From positions 1-43,229 of the forward strand of contig NZ_VZII01000067.1 in NCBI RefSeq assembly GCF_009391885.1: 43,229 nt of DNA, written 5' to 3'. Of the stretch, positions 24,187-31,716 are shown piece after piece. The position numbers and the translations under genes were made by a program. The notes beneath the pieces are model-generated. The model did not search any database, was not told where the DNA came from, and saw only the letters and a program-made list of their open reading frames with translations. The first letter of the stretch is position 1; each line of letters opens with the position of its first letter. Source of the DNA: Pseudomonas sp. MN1F (GTDB taxonomy: Bacteria; Pseudomonadota; Gammaproteobacteria; Pseudomonadales; Pseudomonadaceae).

Positions 24187-24921
24187 TCAGATAAAGGCCA
24201 TGCCGCCGTTGACGGCGATGTTCTGCCCGGTGATGAAGCTGGCGTCATCACTGGCCAGGAACACCGCCACCCGGGCGATCTCGTCGGTTTCGCACATGCG
24301 CCCCAGCGGCACGTTCTTCAGCAGCGCCTGCATGTGCTCATCGGGAATGCCGGCCATCATCGGCGTGTTGGTCGGGCCCGGTACCAGGGTGTTGACGCGG
24401 ATGCCCTGCGCTGCCAGTTCACGGGCGATCGAGCGGGTCAGGCCCATCACTGCAGCTTTCGATGCGCAGTAGTGGCTTGGCCCTTCGCCGGTCAGCGCGG
24501 CAGTGCTGGACAGGTTGATCAGCACGCCCTGGCGCTTGCCTTTGAGCATCAGCCGGGCGCCTTCGCGGCAGCACAGGAAGGTGCCGCCCAGGTTGACCCC
24601 GAGCACCCGCGCCCAGCTGTCGTCCGGCGTGTCGAGGAAGGCATCGAGGGCGCCGACGCCGGCGTTGTTGACGACGATGTCCAGGCCACCGAAATGCGCT
24701 TCGACCTGGCCCATGGCATCGGCCACAGACGCTGCATCGGCGACGTTGCAACCCAGCGCCAGCACCTGCTCGCCGAGGTCGGCGAGGCTGGCGGCGAGCG
24801 CGGCCTGGTTGAGGTCGACCGCCACCACCTTGGCCCCTTCGGCGACGAAGCGGCGCACGATGGCCTGGCCCATGCCCTGCCCGGCACCGGTGACGAAGGC
24901 CACCTTGTTCTGCAGTTTCAT
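24187..24921 (-). CDS. SDR dehydrogenase (hydroxysteroid dehydrogenase-like)
   Basis: This 244-aa classical SDR has TGAGQGMG near residue 11 and VAVDLN after strand 2 (Asp, typical of NAD(H) preference). It also has NNAGVG, the catalytic Ser in LSSTAAL, HYCASKAAV and a C-terminal ITGQNIAVNGG. As first gene of the SDR-SDR-SnoaL operon it has its own box promoter. Paired SDRs of opposite cofactor preference are a common way to invert a hydroxyl group through a ketone, so these two could epimerise a steroid alcohol (for example 12alpha to 12beta). That is an inference from the pair, not from a substrate motif. Confidence 0.83.
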   Translation of the reverse strand: MKLQNKVAFVTGAGQGMGQAIVRRFVAEGAKVVAVDLNQAALAASLADLGEQVLALGCNVADAASVADAMGQVEAHFGGLDIVVNNAGVGALDAFLDTPDDSWARVLGVNLGGTFLCCREGARLMLKGKRQGVLINLSSTAALTGEGPSHYCASKAAVMGLTRSIARELAAQGIRVNTLVPGPTNTPMMAGIPDEHMQALLKNVPLGRMCETDEIARVAVFLASDDASFITGQNIAVNGGMAFI

Positions 24922-24957
24922 AGCGTTCTCCTTGGTTGACGCCTATTGGTGTTCACC

Positions 24958-25002
24958 ATCATTGGGCGCCAGCCGGCGCTGAACATCGTCCGATAGGACT
25001 AG
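24958..25002 (-). promoter_or_regulatory. Steroid-box promoter of the SDR-SDR-SnoaL operon
   Basis: The minus-strand box CTAGTCCTATCGGACGATG (25002-24984) is a perfect match to CTAGTCC-N5-GACGATG. It is followed after 20 nt by AATGAT (24963-24958). It lies back to back with the hsaD box, 15 bp apart. Confidence 0.8.
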
Positions 25003-25017
25003 CGCCCTGCGCGCGTC

Positions 25018-25062
25018 GTGGTCCGGATGGACGATGCCGGCCCGCACCGGGCGGCACAGGAT
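25018..25062 (+). promoter_or_regulatory. Steroid-box promoter of hsaD
   Basis: The plus-strand box GTGGTCCGGATGGACGATG (25018-25036) is followed after 20 nt by CAGGAT (25057-25062). The box ends 60 bp before the hsaD ATG. Confidence 0.75.
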
Positions 25063-25096
25063 CGACCCTCACCCATTCGCGAACTGGAGAACCGGC

Positions 25097-25930
25097 ATGA
25101 ACCAACCCGTCGACCTGCCCCTGCCCACCGGTCATTACGCCACCCTGCCCAACGGCATGCGCTTGCATTACCTGGACGAAGGCCAAGGCCCGGTGGTGCT
25201 GTGGCTGCACGGCAGCGGCCCGGGCGCCAGCGGTTTCAGCAACTTCAAGGGCAACTACCCGCAGCTGGTTGCGGCCGGCTACCGCAACATCGTGCTCGAC
25301 CTGCCCGGCTTCGGCCGCTCGGACAAACCCGAAGACGTACGCTACGAGCTGGATTACTTCGTCGATTGCGTGGCGGCCTTGCTCGAGCAGCTCGGCATCA
25401 GCCGCTGCACCCTGCTCGGCAACTCCCTGGGCGGCGCCATCGCCCTGGGCCTGGCCCTGCGCCAGCCGCAGCGGGTGGAACGTTTGATCCTGCTGGCACC
25501 CGGTGGTGTCGAAGAGCGCGAGACCTACTTCCAGATGCCGGGCATCCTGCGCATGGTCGGGCTGTTCAATGCCGGCCCCATCGGCCTTGAGGAAATGCGC
25601 AGCATGATGCGCCTGCAGCTGTTCGACGACTCGATCCTGCCCGAAGAGCTGCTGCTGGAGCGGGTGGCGGTGGCGGTGACCCAGCCGAAGAACCTGTTCA
25701 GCACCATGCTGGTGCCGAACATGCGCACGCGCCTGGGTGAGATCGAGTGCCCGATCCTCGGGTTCTGGGGCAGCAACGACAACTTCAACCCGGTCAGTGG
25801 CGCCCAGTACATCATCGACGGCGCCCGCCAGGCGCGGTTCATCGTGCTCAACCGTTGCGGGCACTGGGTGCAGGTGGAGCACCGCGAGCTGTTCAACCGT
25901 AGCTGCCTGGAGTTCCTGCAGCACGGCTGA
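25097..25930 (+). CDS. hsaD: HsaD/TesD meta-cleavage product C-C hydrolase
   Basis: This 277-aa alpha/beta hydrolase splits the HsaC product 4,9-DSHA into HIP (DOHNAA) and 2-hydroxyhexa-2,4-dienoate. The nucleophile is S110 in GNSLGG, the acid D228 in WGSNDNF and the base H256 in NRCGHWVQ. The HGSGPGASGFSNF loop near residue 38 forms the oxyanion region typical of BphD/HsaD. I chose ATG 25097, which follows CTGGAGA and matches family length, over an upstream start at 25034 that would overlap the promoter box. It is monocistronic: a REP pair follows, then the converging flavin oxidoreductase gene. Confidence 0.93.
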   Translation: MNQPVDLPLPTGHYATLPNGMRLHYLDEGQGPVVLWLHGSGPGASGFSNFKGNYPQLVAAGYRNIVLDLPGFGRSDKPEDVRYELDYFVDCVAALLEQLGISRCTLLGNSLGGAIALGLALRQPQRVERLILLAPGGVEERETYFQMPGILRMVGLFNAGPIGLEEMRSMMRLQLFDDSILPEELLLERVAVAVTQPKNLFSTMLVPNMRTRLGEIECPILGFWGSNDNFNPVSGAQYIIDGARQARFIVLNRCGHWVQVEHRELFNRSCLEFLQHG

Positions 25931-25954
25931 CAAGGCACAGGATCACGCTGTACG

Positions 25955-26069
25955 TGTGGGAGCCGCGCTTGCCGGCGATGGGCCGCAAAGCGGCCCCACA
26001 ATTCGAAGGTTGTTGCATAAATTGCCGGGGCCGCTTCGCGGCCCATCGCCGGCAAGCGCGGCTCCCACA
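25955..26069. repeat. Inverted pair of REP elements after hsaD
   Basis: Perfect 32-bp arms lie at 25955-25986 (TGTGGGAGCCGCGCTTGCCG onward) and 26038-26069. The inner flanks CCGCAAAGCGG and CCGCTTCGCGG make additional small hairpins. It belongs to the same family as the 22636-22751 element and also lies between two converging genes. Confidence 0.88.
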
Positions 26070-26095
26070 GGGATCGCGCAAGACTTTGCTCCCAC

Positions 26096-27325
26096 TCAGC
26101 CAGCAGCCCGCTGGCTGTTGAGCTGGGCATCCCCCGGTTGCCCAAGCACACAGGAGGTGCCCCCCGGGGTATACATCATCGCCACACAGCGGTTGCACGC
26201 CGTGCAGATCGAGTTGCGGCTCGCGCCACTGGCCAGCTTGTTCACATAATCCGGCTCGGCAATCAGCACCCGGCCCATGGCCACCAGGTCGAAGCCCTCG
26301 GCCATCACCTGCTCGATGCTCGCCAGGCTCTTGGCCCCGCCCAGGTACGCCAGCGGCATCTTCACCGCCGCACGCACCTTGCGCGCATGTTCGAGCAGGT
26401 ACAGCTCGCGAAACTCCACCACCGGGTCCATGCGCCGCTGCAGCTTCATCGCCAGGGCAATCAGCGGGTTCTTCTGCTGCACGCGGTTTTCCTTGGGGAA
26501 CGACGAGCCGAACATGGTGGTGATCGACTCGGCGTTCATCCCGGCGCTGAGCACCAGCAGGTGGGCGCCCTCCTGCTCCAGCATGCGCGCGATCTGCGCG
26601 CCGTCCTCGGCACTGTTGCCGGCGCGCACGCCCTCGGTGATGCTGTACTTGCACACCACGGCCAGGTCCTGGCCAACCGCATCGAGCACCGCCCGCAGTA
26701 CCCGGCGCGGGAAGCGCAGGCGGTTTTCCAGGCTGCCGCCGTACTGGTCACGACGCTTGTTGTACAGCGGCGAGATGAACTGGCTGAGCAGGTAGCCGTG
26801 GCCCATGTGGATCTCCACGGCGTCGAAACCGGCTTCGCGGGCCAGCCGGGCGCCCTGGGCAAAATCGCGCACCACCTGCTGCATGTCGGCTTCGTTCATC
26901 GCCTGCTTGAGAAACATGCCGCTCATCATGCCGATCTTGTTGAAGCCGCCACTGGCCGACAACGGCCTGGGCGTGGAGCGCTCGCGGATGAAGGTGAAGC
27001 AGCCACCGTGGGTGATCTGCGCGCTGGCCTTGCCGCCTTCGCGGTGCACCGCATCGGTCAGGGCCTTGAAATGCGGCAGGCTGTCGCGTTCCAGGATCAG
27101 CTGGTTGGGCAGCGTGCGGCCGTCGCGGCTGACCGCGCAATAGGCCACGGTGGTCAGCGCCACGCCGCCGCTGGCCAGGCCCGCGTGCAGCTTGGCCAGC
27201 TGCCGGGACGGCACGCCCTGGGCGCTCATGCCCTCGTTGGTGGCGGCCTTGATGAAGCGGTTTTTCAGGGTCAGCGGGCCAATGCTGAGCGGGCTGAACG
27301 GTGATTGATCGGGGTTCGGGTGCAT
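26096..27325 (-). CDS. NADH:flavin oxidoreductase (Old Yellow Enzyme/2,4-dienoyl-CoA reductase-like)
   Basis: This 409-aa TIM-barrel FMN protein has LTLKNRFIKAATNEG near residue 18, GGVALTTVAYCAVS, DAVEIHMGHGYLLSQFISP, YNKRRDQYGGSLENR and a C-terminal VAMGRVLIAEPDYV. The tail carries four cysteines, C374-x2-C377-x2-C380-x11-C392, in the place of the Fe-S cysteines of 2,4-dienoyl-CoA reductase. The FAD/NAD domain of that family is absent. Members reduce or oxidise conjugated ketones, and BaiCD/BaiH act on oxo-bile acids, so a steroid enone substrate is plausible but unproven. It is the last gene of the hsaA-kshB-fadD3-DUF1302 operon, 28 nt after DUF1302. Confidence 0.82.
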   Translation of the reverse strand: MHPNPDQSPFSPLSIGPLTLKNRFIKAATNEGMSAQGVPSRQLAKLHAGLASGGVALTTVAYCAVSRDGRTLPNQLILERDSLPHFKALTDAVHREGGKASAQITHGGCFTFIRERSTPRPLSASGGFNKIGMMSGMFLKQAMNEADMQQVVRDFAQGARLAREAGFDAVEIHMGHGYLLSQFISPLYNKRRDQYGGSLENRLRFPRRVLRAVLDAVGQDLAVVCKYSITEGVRAGNSAEDGAQIARMLEQEGAHLLVLSAGMNAESITTMFGSSFPKENRVQQKNPLIALAMKLQRRMDPVVEFRELYLLEHARKVRAAVKMPLAYLGGAKSLASIEQVMAEGFDLVAMGRVLIAEPDYVNKLASGASRNSICTACNRCVAMMYTPGGTSCVLGQPGDAQLNSQRAAG

Positions 27326-27353
27326 GTCAGGCCTCGTCCTCGGTGGGGTGGAC

Positions 27354-28994
27354 TCAGAAGGTGTATTTGGCGTTGAACGACAGGTAGTCGCGGTCCGCCA
27401 GCAGGCGGCCCTGGGCGACGTCCGGGGAACTCAGGTAGGCGACGTAGGTCAGGCCGACCTGGAAGTTGCCCAGGTACTTGAAGTCGCCGCCGACGGTCAG
27501 GCGCTTCTCGGCACGGCCCAGGCCCTGGTAGGCGCTGCCGTCGACGTTCTGCTGCCAGACCACCCGGGTGGTCAGGTCCAGGCCGTCGGCGATCGACGGG
27601 TAGTCCATGTAGGCGCCCACGCCGAGCAGGGTCGAGCCGCGGGTCTGGGTCTTGGACTGGAAGTCGTCGAAGCGGCCGTCAACCCCCGCACCGCCCCCGC
27701 TGATCACCAGGGTGTCGACGCCCTCGATGTACTGGTGCACCACTTCGCCCATGAAGGTGGTCTGCTGGGCCAGCCAGCTCGGGCCGAGGATGTACGAGGC
27801 ATTGAGGTTGCCTTGCCAGAGCTGCCCGGTGGTCGGTGCGCCGTTGTTCAGGTACACCGAGGCGCCGTTGCGGTAACTCAGGTCGCCGGCGTACTGCACC
27901 GAATCGCCGACCTTGGAGCTGAAGCTCACCCCGGTCAGCTCGACGTCTTCGAAGTAGCCCAGGCGGTAGGCCGGCGCTGCCCCGGTGTTGGCGCGCGCAC
28001 TGATGCGCGAGTTCGACGAGTACTGGGTGTGCCCGGTGAAGTCGAAGTACAGCGAGCCGACCCGCTCGTGATAGCGGTAATGGAACAGCCCCACCTCGGT
28101 GTTCTCGGTCACCCGGTAGCGCACGCCCATGCCCCACTGGCCGCCGTCACGGGGCTTGACCTCACCGGCATAGTTGACGCCGGTGAAGGTTTTGTCCGGC
28201 AGGCTGTCGATCACCCCGGCATTGAGCCGGAAGAATTCTGCGCCCGGGCCGAAGTAGTCACTGCCAAAGTAATCGCCCACCGGGTTGAGCTGGGTCTTCT
28301 CCCACTCGTACTGGTAGAAGCCGACCAGCGCCAGGTCTTCGTTCAGCGACCACGAGGCCGACACCTGGCCCACCGGCAGGTAGGCGTCCTTGGCCTCGGT
28401 GCCCGGCACGTTGAACTTGGTCGCGTCCACCGGCGCCTGGCCCTGGCTGATGTTGGCCCAGAACAGGCTCTCGCCCCAGGCCACCAGGTGGCGGCCGGCC
28501 TTGAGCGACAAGTACTGGGTGTCGCCGAGCGTGTAGTTGCCATACACGTAGGCATCGAGCAGGCGCGCCTTGCTGCCGCTCAGGCGCCGGGTGTCCTCGA
28601 CGAAGCCGTCGGCGCGGCCGACCTTGTTCACCGTCTGTGGCGAATCGTTGGCGTTGCGCTCATGGTAGACGTCATCGTAGAAGTGGCTGCCACGCACCAC
28701 GGCGCCGACGTTGGCATGGCGCAGGCGCAGTTCGCCGAACAGGCTGAGGCGGTTGGTGATCAGCGAACCGCGCTTGAAGTTGCGCGTGCCGTCGTCGTTG
28801 TTGATGTCGTTGAGGTACTGGCTGGCCTGCTTGGCGGTACGTATCGACGCCGTGTAGTTGACCGTGAGCGACGAGTCGAGCGTGGTGTCCTCGCCCAGCT
28901 CCAGGGTCGGCCCGGCAGTGGCTCCGCCGCTGGCCAGGCCAATGGCCATGGCCAGCCAGCGGCGCCGGGCCGGGCCCGTGTTCAAGGTAGACAT
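27354..28994 (-). CDS. DUF1302 family putative outer-membrane beta-barrel protein
   Basis: ATG 28994 follows AAGGAG and gives 546 aa. The N-terminus has an RRR-x-x-LAMAIGLASGGATAG export signal. The mature protein has DUF1302 features: LDSSLTVNYTASIRTAKQA, alternating polar/hydrophobic strands throughout, and a final FNAKYTF. A C-terminal Phe after alternating residues is the usual beta-barrel assembly signal. The family is often paired with DUF1329, as here (1662-3041). A role as steroid or bile-salt channel is an inference. It lies between the fadD3-like gene and the flavin oxidoreductase gene. A longer start at 29039 would overlap the ligase stop region and lacks a better ribosome-binding site. 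Confidence 0.85.
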   Translation of the reverse strand: MSTLNTGPARRRWLAMAIGLASGGATAGPTLELGEDTTLDSSLTVNYTASIRTAKQASQYLNDINNDDGTRNFKRGSLITNRLSLFGELRLRHANVGAVVRGSHFYDDVYHERNANDSPQTVNKVGRADGFVEDTRRLSGSKARLLDAYVYGNYTLGDTQYLSLKAGRHLVAWGESLFWANISQGQAPVDATKFNVPGTEAKDAYLPVGQVSASWSLNEDLALVGFYQYEWEKTQLNPVGDYFGSDYFGPGAEFFRLNAGVIDSLPDKTFTGVNYAGEVKPRDGGQWGMGVRYRVTENTEVGLFHYRYHERVGSLYFDFTGHTQYSSNSRISARANTGAAPAYRLGYFEDVELTGVSFSSKVGDSVQYAGDLSYRNGASVYLNNGAPTTGQLWQGNLNASYILGPSWLAQQTTFMGEVVHQYIEGVDTLVISGGGAGVDGRFDDFQSKTQTRGSTLLGVGAYMDYPSIADGLDLTTRVVWQQNVDGSAYQGLGRAEKRLTVGGDFKYLGNFQVGLTYVAYLSSPDVAQGRLLADRDYLSFNAKYTF

Positions 28995-29039
28995 GCTGCT
29001 CTCCTTGGTTGTTATTGTTTTCGTCCGTTGGCGGAACAC

Positions 29040-30668
29040 TCAGGCCTGTGCCACAGCCACCCTCAAGTCGTTCTTGGCGACCTTGTTCGACGGGTTCAGC
29101 GGCAGTGCCGCGAAGAACCGCACCTGGCGCGGCACCTTGTAGTTGGCCATGCGCTCGCGGCTCCAGCCGATCAACGCCTGCTCATCGAGCTGCTGCCCCT
29201 CGCGCAGCACCACGCAGGCGCAACCCACCTCGCCCATGCGCGCGTCGGCAATGCCGATCACCGCCACCTGGGCGATGGCCGGGTGGGCCAGCAGTGCGGC
29301 CTCGATTTCCGCCGGGTAGCAGTTGAAGCCGCCGACGATGTACATGTCCTTGAGGCGGTCGGTGATGGCCAGGTTGCCCTGTGCGTCCAGGCGCCCGACA
29401 TCGCCGGTGTGCAACCAGCCCTCGGCGTCGATCGCCTCGGCGGTGGCGGCCGGGTCCTGGAAATAGCCCTGCATGACATGGAAGCCGCGCAGGCAGATTT
29501 CCCCGGTTTCACCCTGGGCCACGGCGCGGTTGGCGGCATCGCGGATGCTCACTTCGGTGCCCGGCAACGGCCGCCCGCTGGTGCCGGCAATCACCGCGGC
29601 CGGCGCCTGCGGGTCGCACAGGGTGGCCAGGCCACCGCATTCGGTCAGGCCATAGGCGGTGGTCACCACGCTGAAGCCCAGCTCGCTGCGCATGCGCTCG
29701 ATCAGGCTCGGCGGGATGCTCGCCGAACCGGTCACGGCAATGCGCAGGCTGGACAGGTCGGTTTCGGCCAGGCGCGGGTGGGCCAGTAGCGACAGGTACA
29801 GGGTCGGCGCGCCGGGCAGCACGCTGATGCGCTCGCGGGCAATGCGCTGGAACACCGTCTCGGCATCGAACACCGCGTGCGGCAGGATGGTCGCGCCAGC
29901 GATCAGGCAGGTCAGCCAGCCGGCCTTGTAGCCAAAGGCATGGAAGAACGGGTTGACGATCAGGTAGCGGTCACCCGGCACCAGGCCCAGCACCCGCACG
30001 TACTCGGCAAAGGCCCGCAGGTTCTGGCCATGGGCGCTCATCACGCCCTTGGGCTTGCCGGTGGTGCCCGAAGTGAACAGCAGGTCGCAGATGGACTCTG
30101 GCTGAATGCTCAGGGCCCGGCGCCTGGCGGTCAGTGGCTCGATGGTCGCCGCACCGAGCAGAAAGCGCTCATGGCTCAGGTCGTGGGCGGCAGCAGCCTG
30201 GTCGCAGGCGAAGATCACCTGGTGCTCCAGGGTCGCCGGGCGATGGGGCGCGAGCAGCGCCGGGTAGTCGACGTCGAGGAAGCGCTGTTGCACGAACAGC
30301 ACCCGGCAGCCACTGCGGGCCAGCACATCGGCGGCCTCGGCGCCTTTCATGCGGGTGTTGACCGGCACCAGCACCGCGCCGGCGCAGTGGATGCCCAACG
30401 CAGCAAGGATCCACTCGCGGCTGTTGGGCGCCCACAGGCCGACCCGGTCGCCCGGCTGGATGCCCAGTGCCATCAGCCCGCGGGTCACCTGCAGCACCTG
30501 CTCCGGCAGGTCGGCGTAGTCCAGGCATTGGCCGTGCTCTTCGATGGCAACATGCCCGGCAAAGCGCTGCGCGCTGTCGAACAGCAGGCGGGCGATGGTA
30601 GCCGGCGCAGCGGCCGGCGCTTGGGAGGTAGCGAAGTTCGGGTTCATGCAAGGCTCACTCATCGGCAT
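29040..30668 (-). CDS. fadD3: FadD3-like HIP-CoA ligase
   Basis: The acyl-CoA synthetase (542 aa from ATG 30668) has the AMP-binding motif LFTSGTTGKPKGVMSAHG, then NPFFHAFGYKAGWLTCLIAG, YGLTECGG, GWLHTGDVGRLD and DRLKDMYIVGGFN. The catalytic Lys region is NKVAKNDLR near the end. Several segments agree with mycobacterial FadD3 (Rv3561), which activates HIP; StdA3 of P. putida DOC21 is described as the counterpart. The chosen ATG overlaps the kshB stop (TGATG), implying coupling. ATGs at 30662 and 30647 are alternatives, and the last would match the shorter family N-terminus. A side-chain ligase is less likely given these matches. Confidence 0.85.
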   Translation of the reverse strand: MPMSEPCMNPNFATSQAPAAAPATIARLLFDSAQRFAGHVAIEEHGQCLDYADLPEQVLQVTRGLMALGIQPGDRVGLWAPNSREWILAALGIHCAGAVLVPVNTRMKGAEAADVLARSGCRVLFVQQRFLDVDYPALLAPHRPATLEHQVIFACDQAAAAHDLSHERFLLGAATIEPLTARRRALSIQPESICDLLFTSGTTGKPKGVMSAHGQNLRAFAEYVRVLGLVPGDRYLIVNPFFHAFGYKAGWLTCLIAGATILPHAVFDAETVFQRIARERISVLPGAPTLYLSLLAHPRLAETDLSSLRIAVTGSASIPPSLIERMRSELGFSVVTTAYGLTECGGLATLCDPQAPAAVIAGTSGRPLPGTEVSIRDAANRAVAQGETGEICLRGFHVMQGYFQDPAATAEAIDAEGWLHTGDVGRLDAQGNLAITDRLKDMYIVGGFNCYPAEIEAALLAHPAIAQVAVIGIADARMGEVGCACVVLREGQQLDEQALIGWSRERMANYKVPRQVRFFAALPLNPSNKVAKNDLRVAVAQA

Positions 30669-31690
30669 CACTCGGGAAAGCGGATACGCAGCAGCGGGCT
30701 GGTGGGCACGGCCTGGCAGGCCAGGATCCAGCCTTCGGCCAGCTCGTCGGCATCCAGGGCATCGTTGTGCAGCAACTCGACCGCGCCGCTCTCCAGGGTG
30801 CACATGCACGAGGCGCAGCCGCCCACGCGGCAGGCGCTGGGCGGTGCGAGGCCGGCGCGCTGCATGGCATCGAGCAGGGTCTCGCCGCTGGCGCAGTCCA
30901 GTTCGTGGTCCTCGCCGTCCAGGCGTACCGCCAGCTGTGCGGCCATCGCCGCCTCGCTGTGGCTGGCCGGGGGCAGTTCGCCTTCGCCAGGCAGCGAAAC
31001 GAAGCGCTCCACGTGCACACGGGCACTGGGCATGCCGAGGCTGGCCAGCGCCTGCACGGCGGCGTCCATGAACGGCCCCGGGCCACAGATGAACGCCTGG
31101 GCATCGACCATCGGCCGGGCCAGTTCGGCCAGCTGCGCCACGGCCGGCACGCCCTGCACCGAGTCGAGCCAGTGCACCACCTGCAGGCGGTGCGGGTGGG
31201 CCGCCGCGAGGAAGCGCAACTCATCGCGGAAGATCACCGACTGTTCGTCACGGTTGGCATAGATCAGCAGCACCCGCCCCTGCCCGGCCAGCAGCGCCGA
31301 ACGCAGGATCGACAGCACCGGCGTGACGCCGCTGCCACCACCGAACAGCAGCAGGTCACCTTGCAGGTCGCGGGGCACGAACACCCCGGCCGGCGGCAAC
31401 ACCTGCAGGGTCTGGCCTTCCTGCAGTTCTTCGCACAACCAGTTCGAGGCGCGCCCGTCGCGCACCCGCTTCACGGTCACCCGCAGCGGTTCATCAAGCA
31501 GCGGCGTGCTCGACAACGAATAGCAGCGTGGCAGCCAGCCGCCGTCGTACGGCACCCGCAGAGTCAGAAACTGGCCAGGTTTGTAGTGAAAACGCTCGGC
31601 CAGCGAGGCGGGCACGTCGAACACCAGTGACCGGGCATCGGCGGTTTCCTCGATCACCCGCGCCACACGCAAGGCAAGATAGTCATTCAT
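30668..31690 (-). CDS. kshB: KshB, reductase of 3-ketosteroid 9alpha-hydroxylase
   Basis: The 340-aa protein has an FAD/NAD reductase half (R-C-Y-S-L-S-S near residue 55; LLFGGGSGVTPV near 115; CGPGPFMD near 203). A C-terminal plant-type [2Fe-2S] domain has cysteines C287, C292, C295 and C325 (CRVGGCASC...ILAC). This order is that of KshB, which passes electrons from NADH to the Rieske centre of KshA (492-1532), encoded far away on the same strand. It is the second gene of the hsaA operon, 26 nt after hsaA, and its stop overlaps the ligase start. Confidence 0.9.
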   Translation of the reverse strand: MNDYLALRVARVIEETADARSLVFDVPASLAERFHYKPGQFLTLRVPYDGGWLPRCYSLSSTPLLDEPLRVTVKRVRDGRASNWLCEELQEGQTLQVLPPAGVFVPRDLQGDLLLFGGGSGVTPVLSILRSALLAGQGRVLLIYANRDEQSVIFRDELRFLAAAHPHRLQVVHWLDSVQGVPAVAQLAELARPMVDAQAFICGPGPFMDAAVQALASLGMPSARVHVERFVSLPGEGELPPASHSEAAMAAQLAVRLDGEDHELDCASGETLLDAMQRAGLAPPSACRVGGCASCMCTLESGAVELLHNDALDADELAEGWILACQAVPTSPLLRIRFPE

Positions 31691-31716
31691 GGTTCAGGTA
31701 CTCGCTGTCACCTGGC

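Noticed and set aside
22636..26069. Insertion-sequence ends or a transposon spanning the two REP pairs
   Set aside because: There is no transposase gene and no target-site repeat. The palindromes have the typical REP form and lie at convergent gene ends.
29011..29040. Possible steroid box upstream of DUF1302 (CGTCCGTTGGCGGA)
   Set aside because: The two halves are wrongly spaced and GACTA is missing. The gene follows the ligase stop closely and is probably in the hsaA operon.
27324..29789. Plus-strand open frame of 821 codons opposite DUF1302 and the ligase
   Set aside because: It is antisense to DUF1302 and fadD3, with low-complexity composition and no recognisable domain.
29040..30668. 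Side-chain cholate-CoA ligase
   Set aside because: Segments around NPFFHAFGYKAG and the operon with hsaA and kshB match FadD3-type HIP-CoA ligase better. Not excluded without assay.
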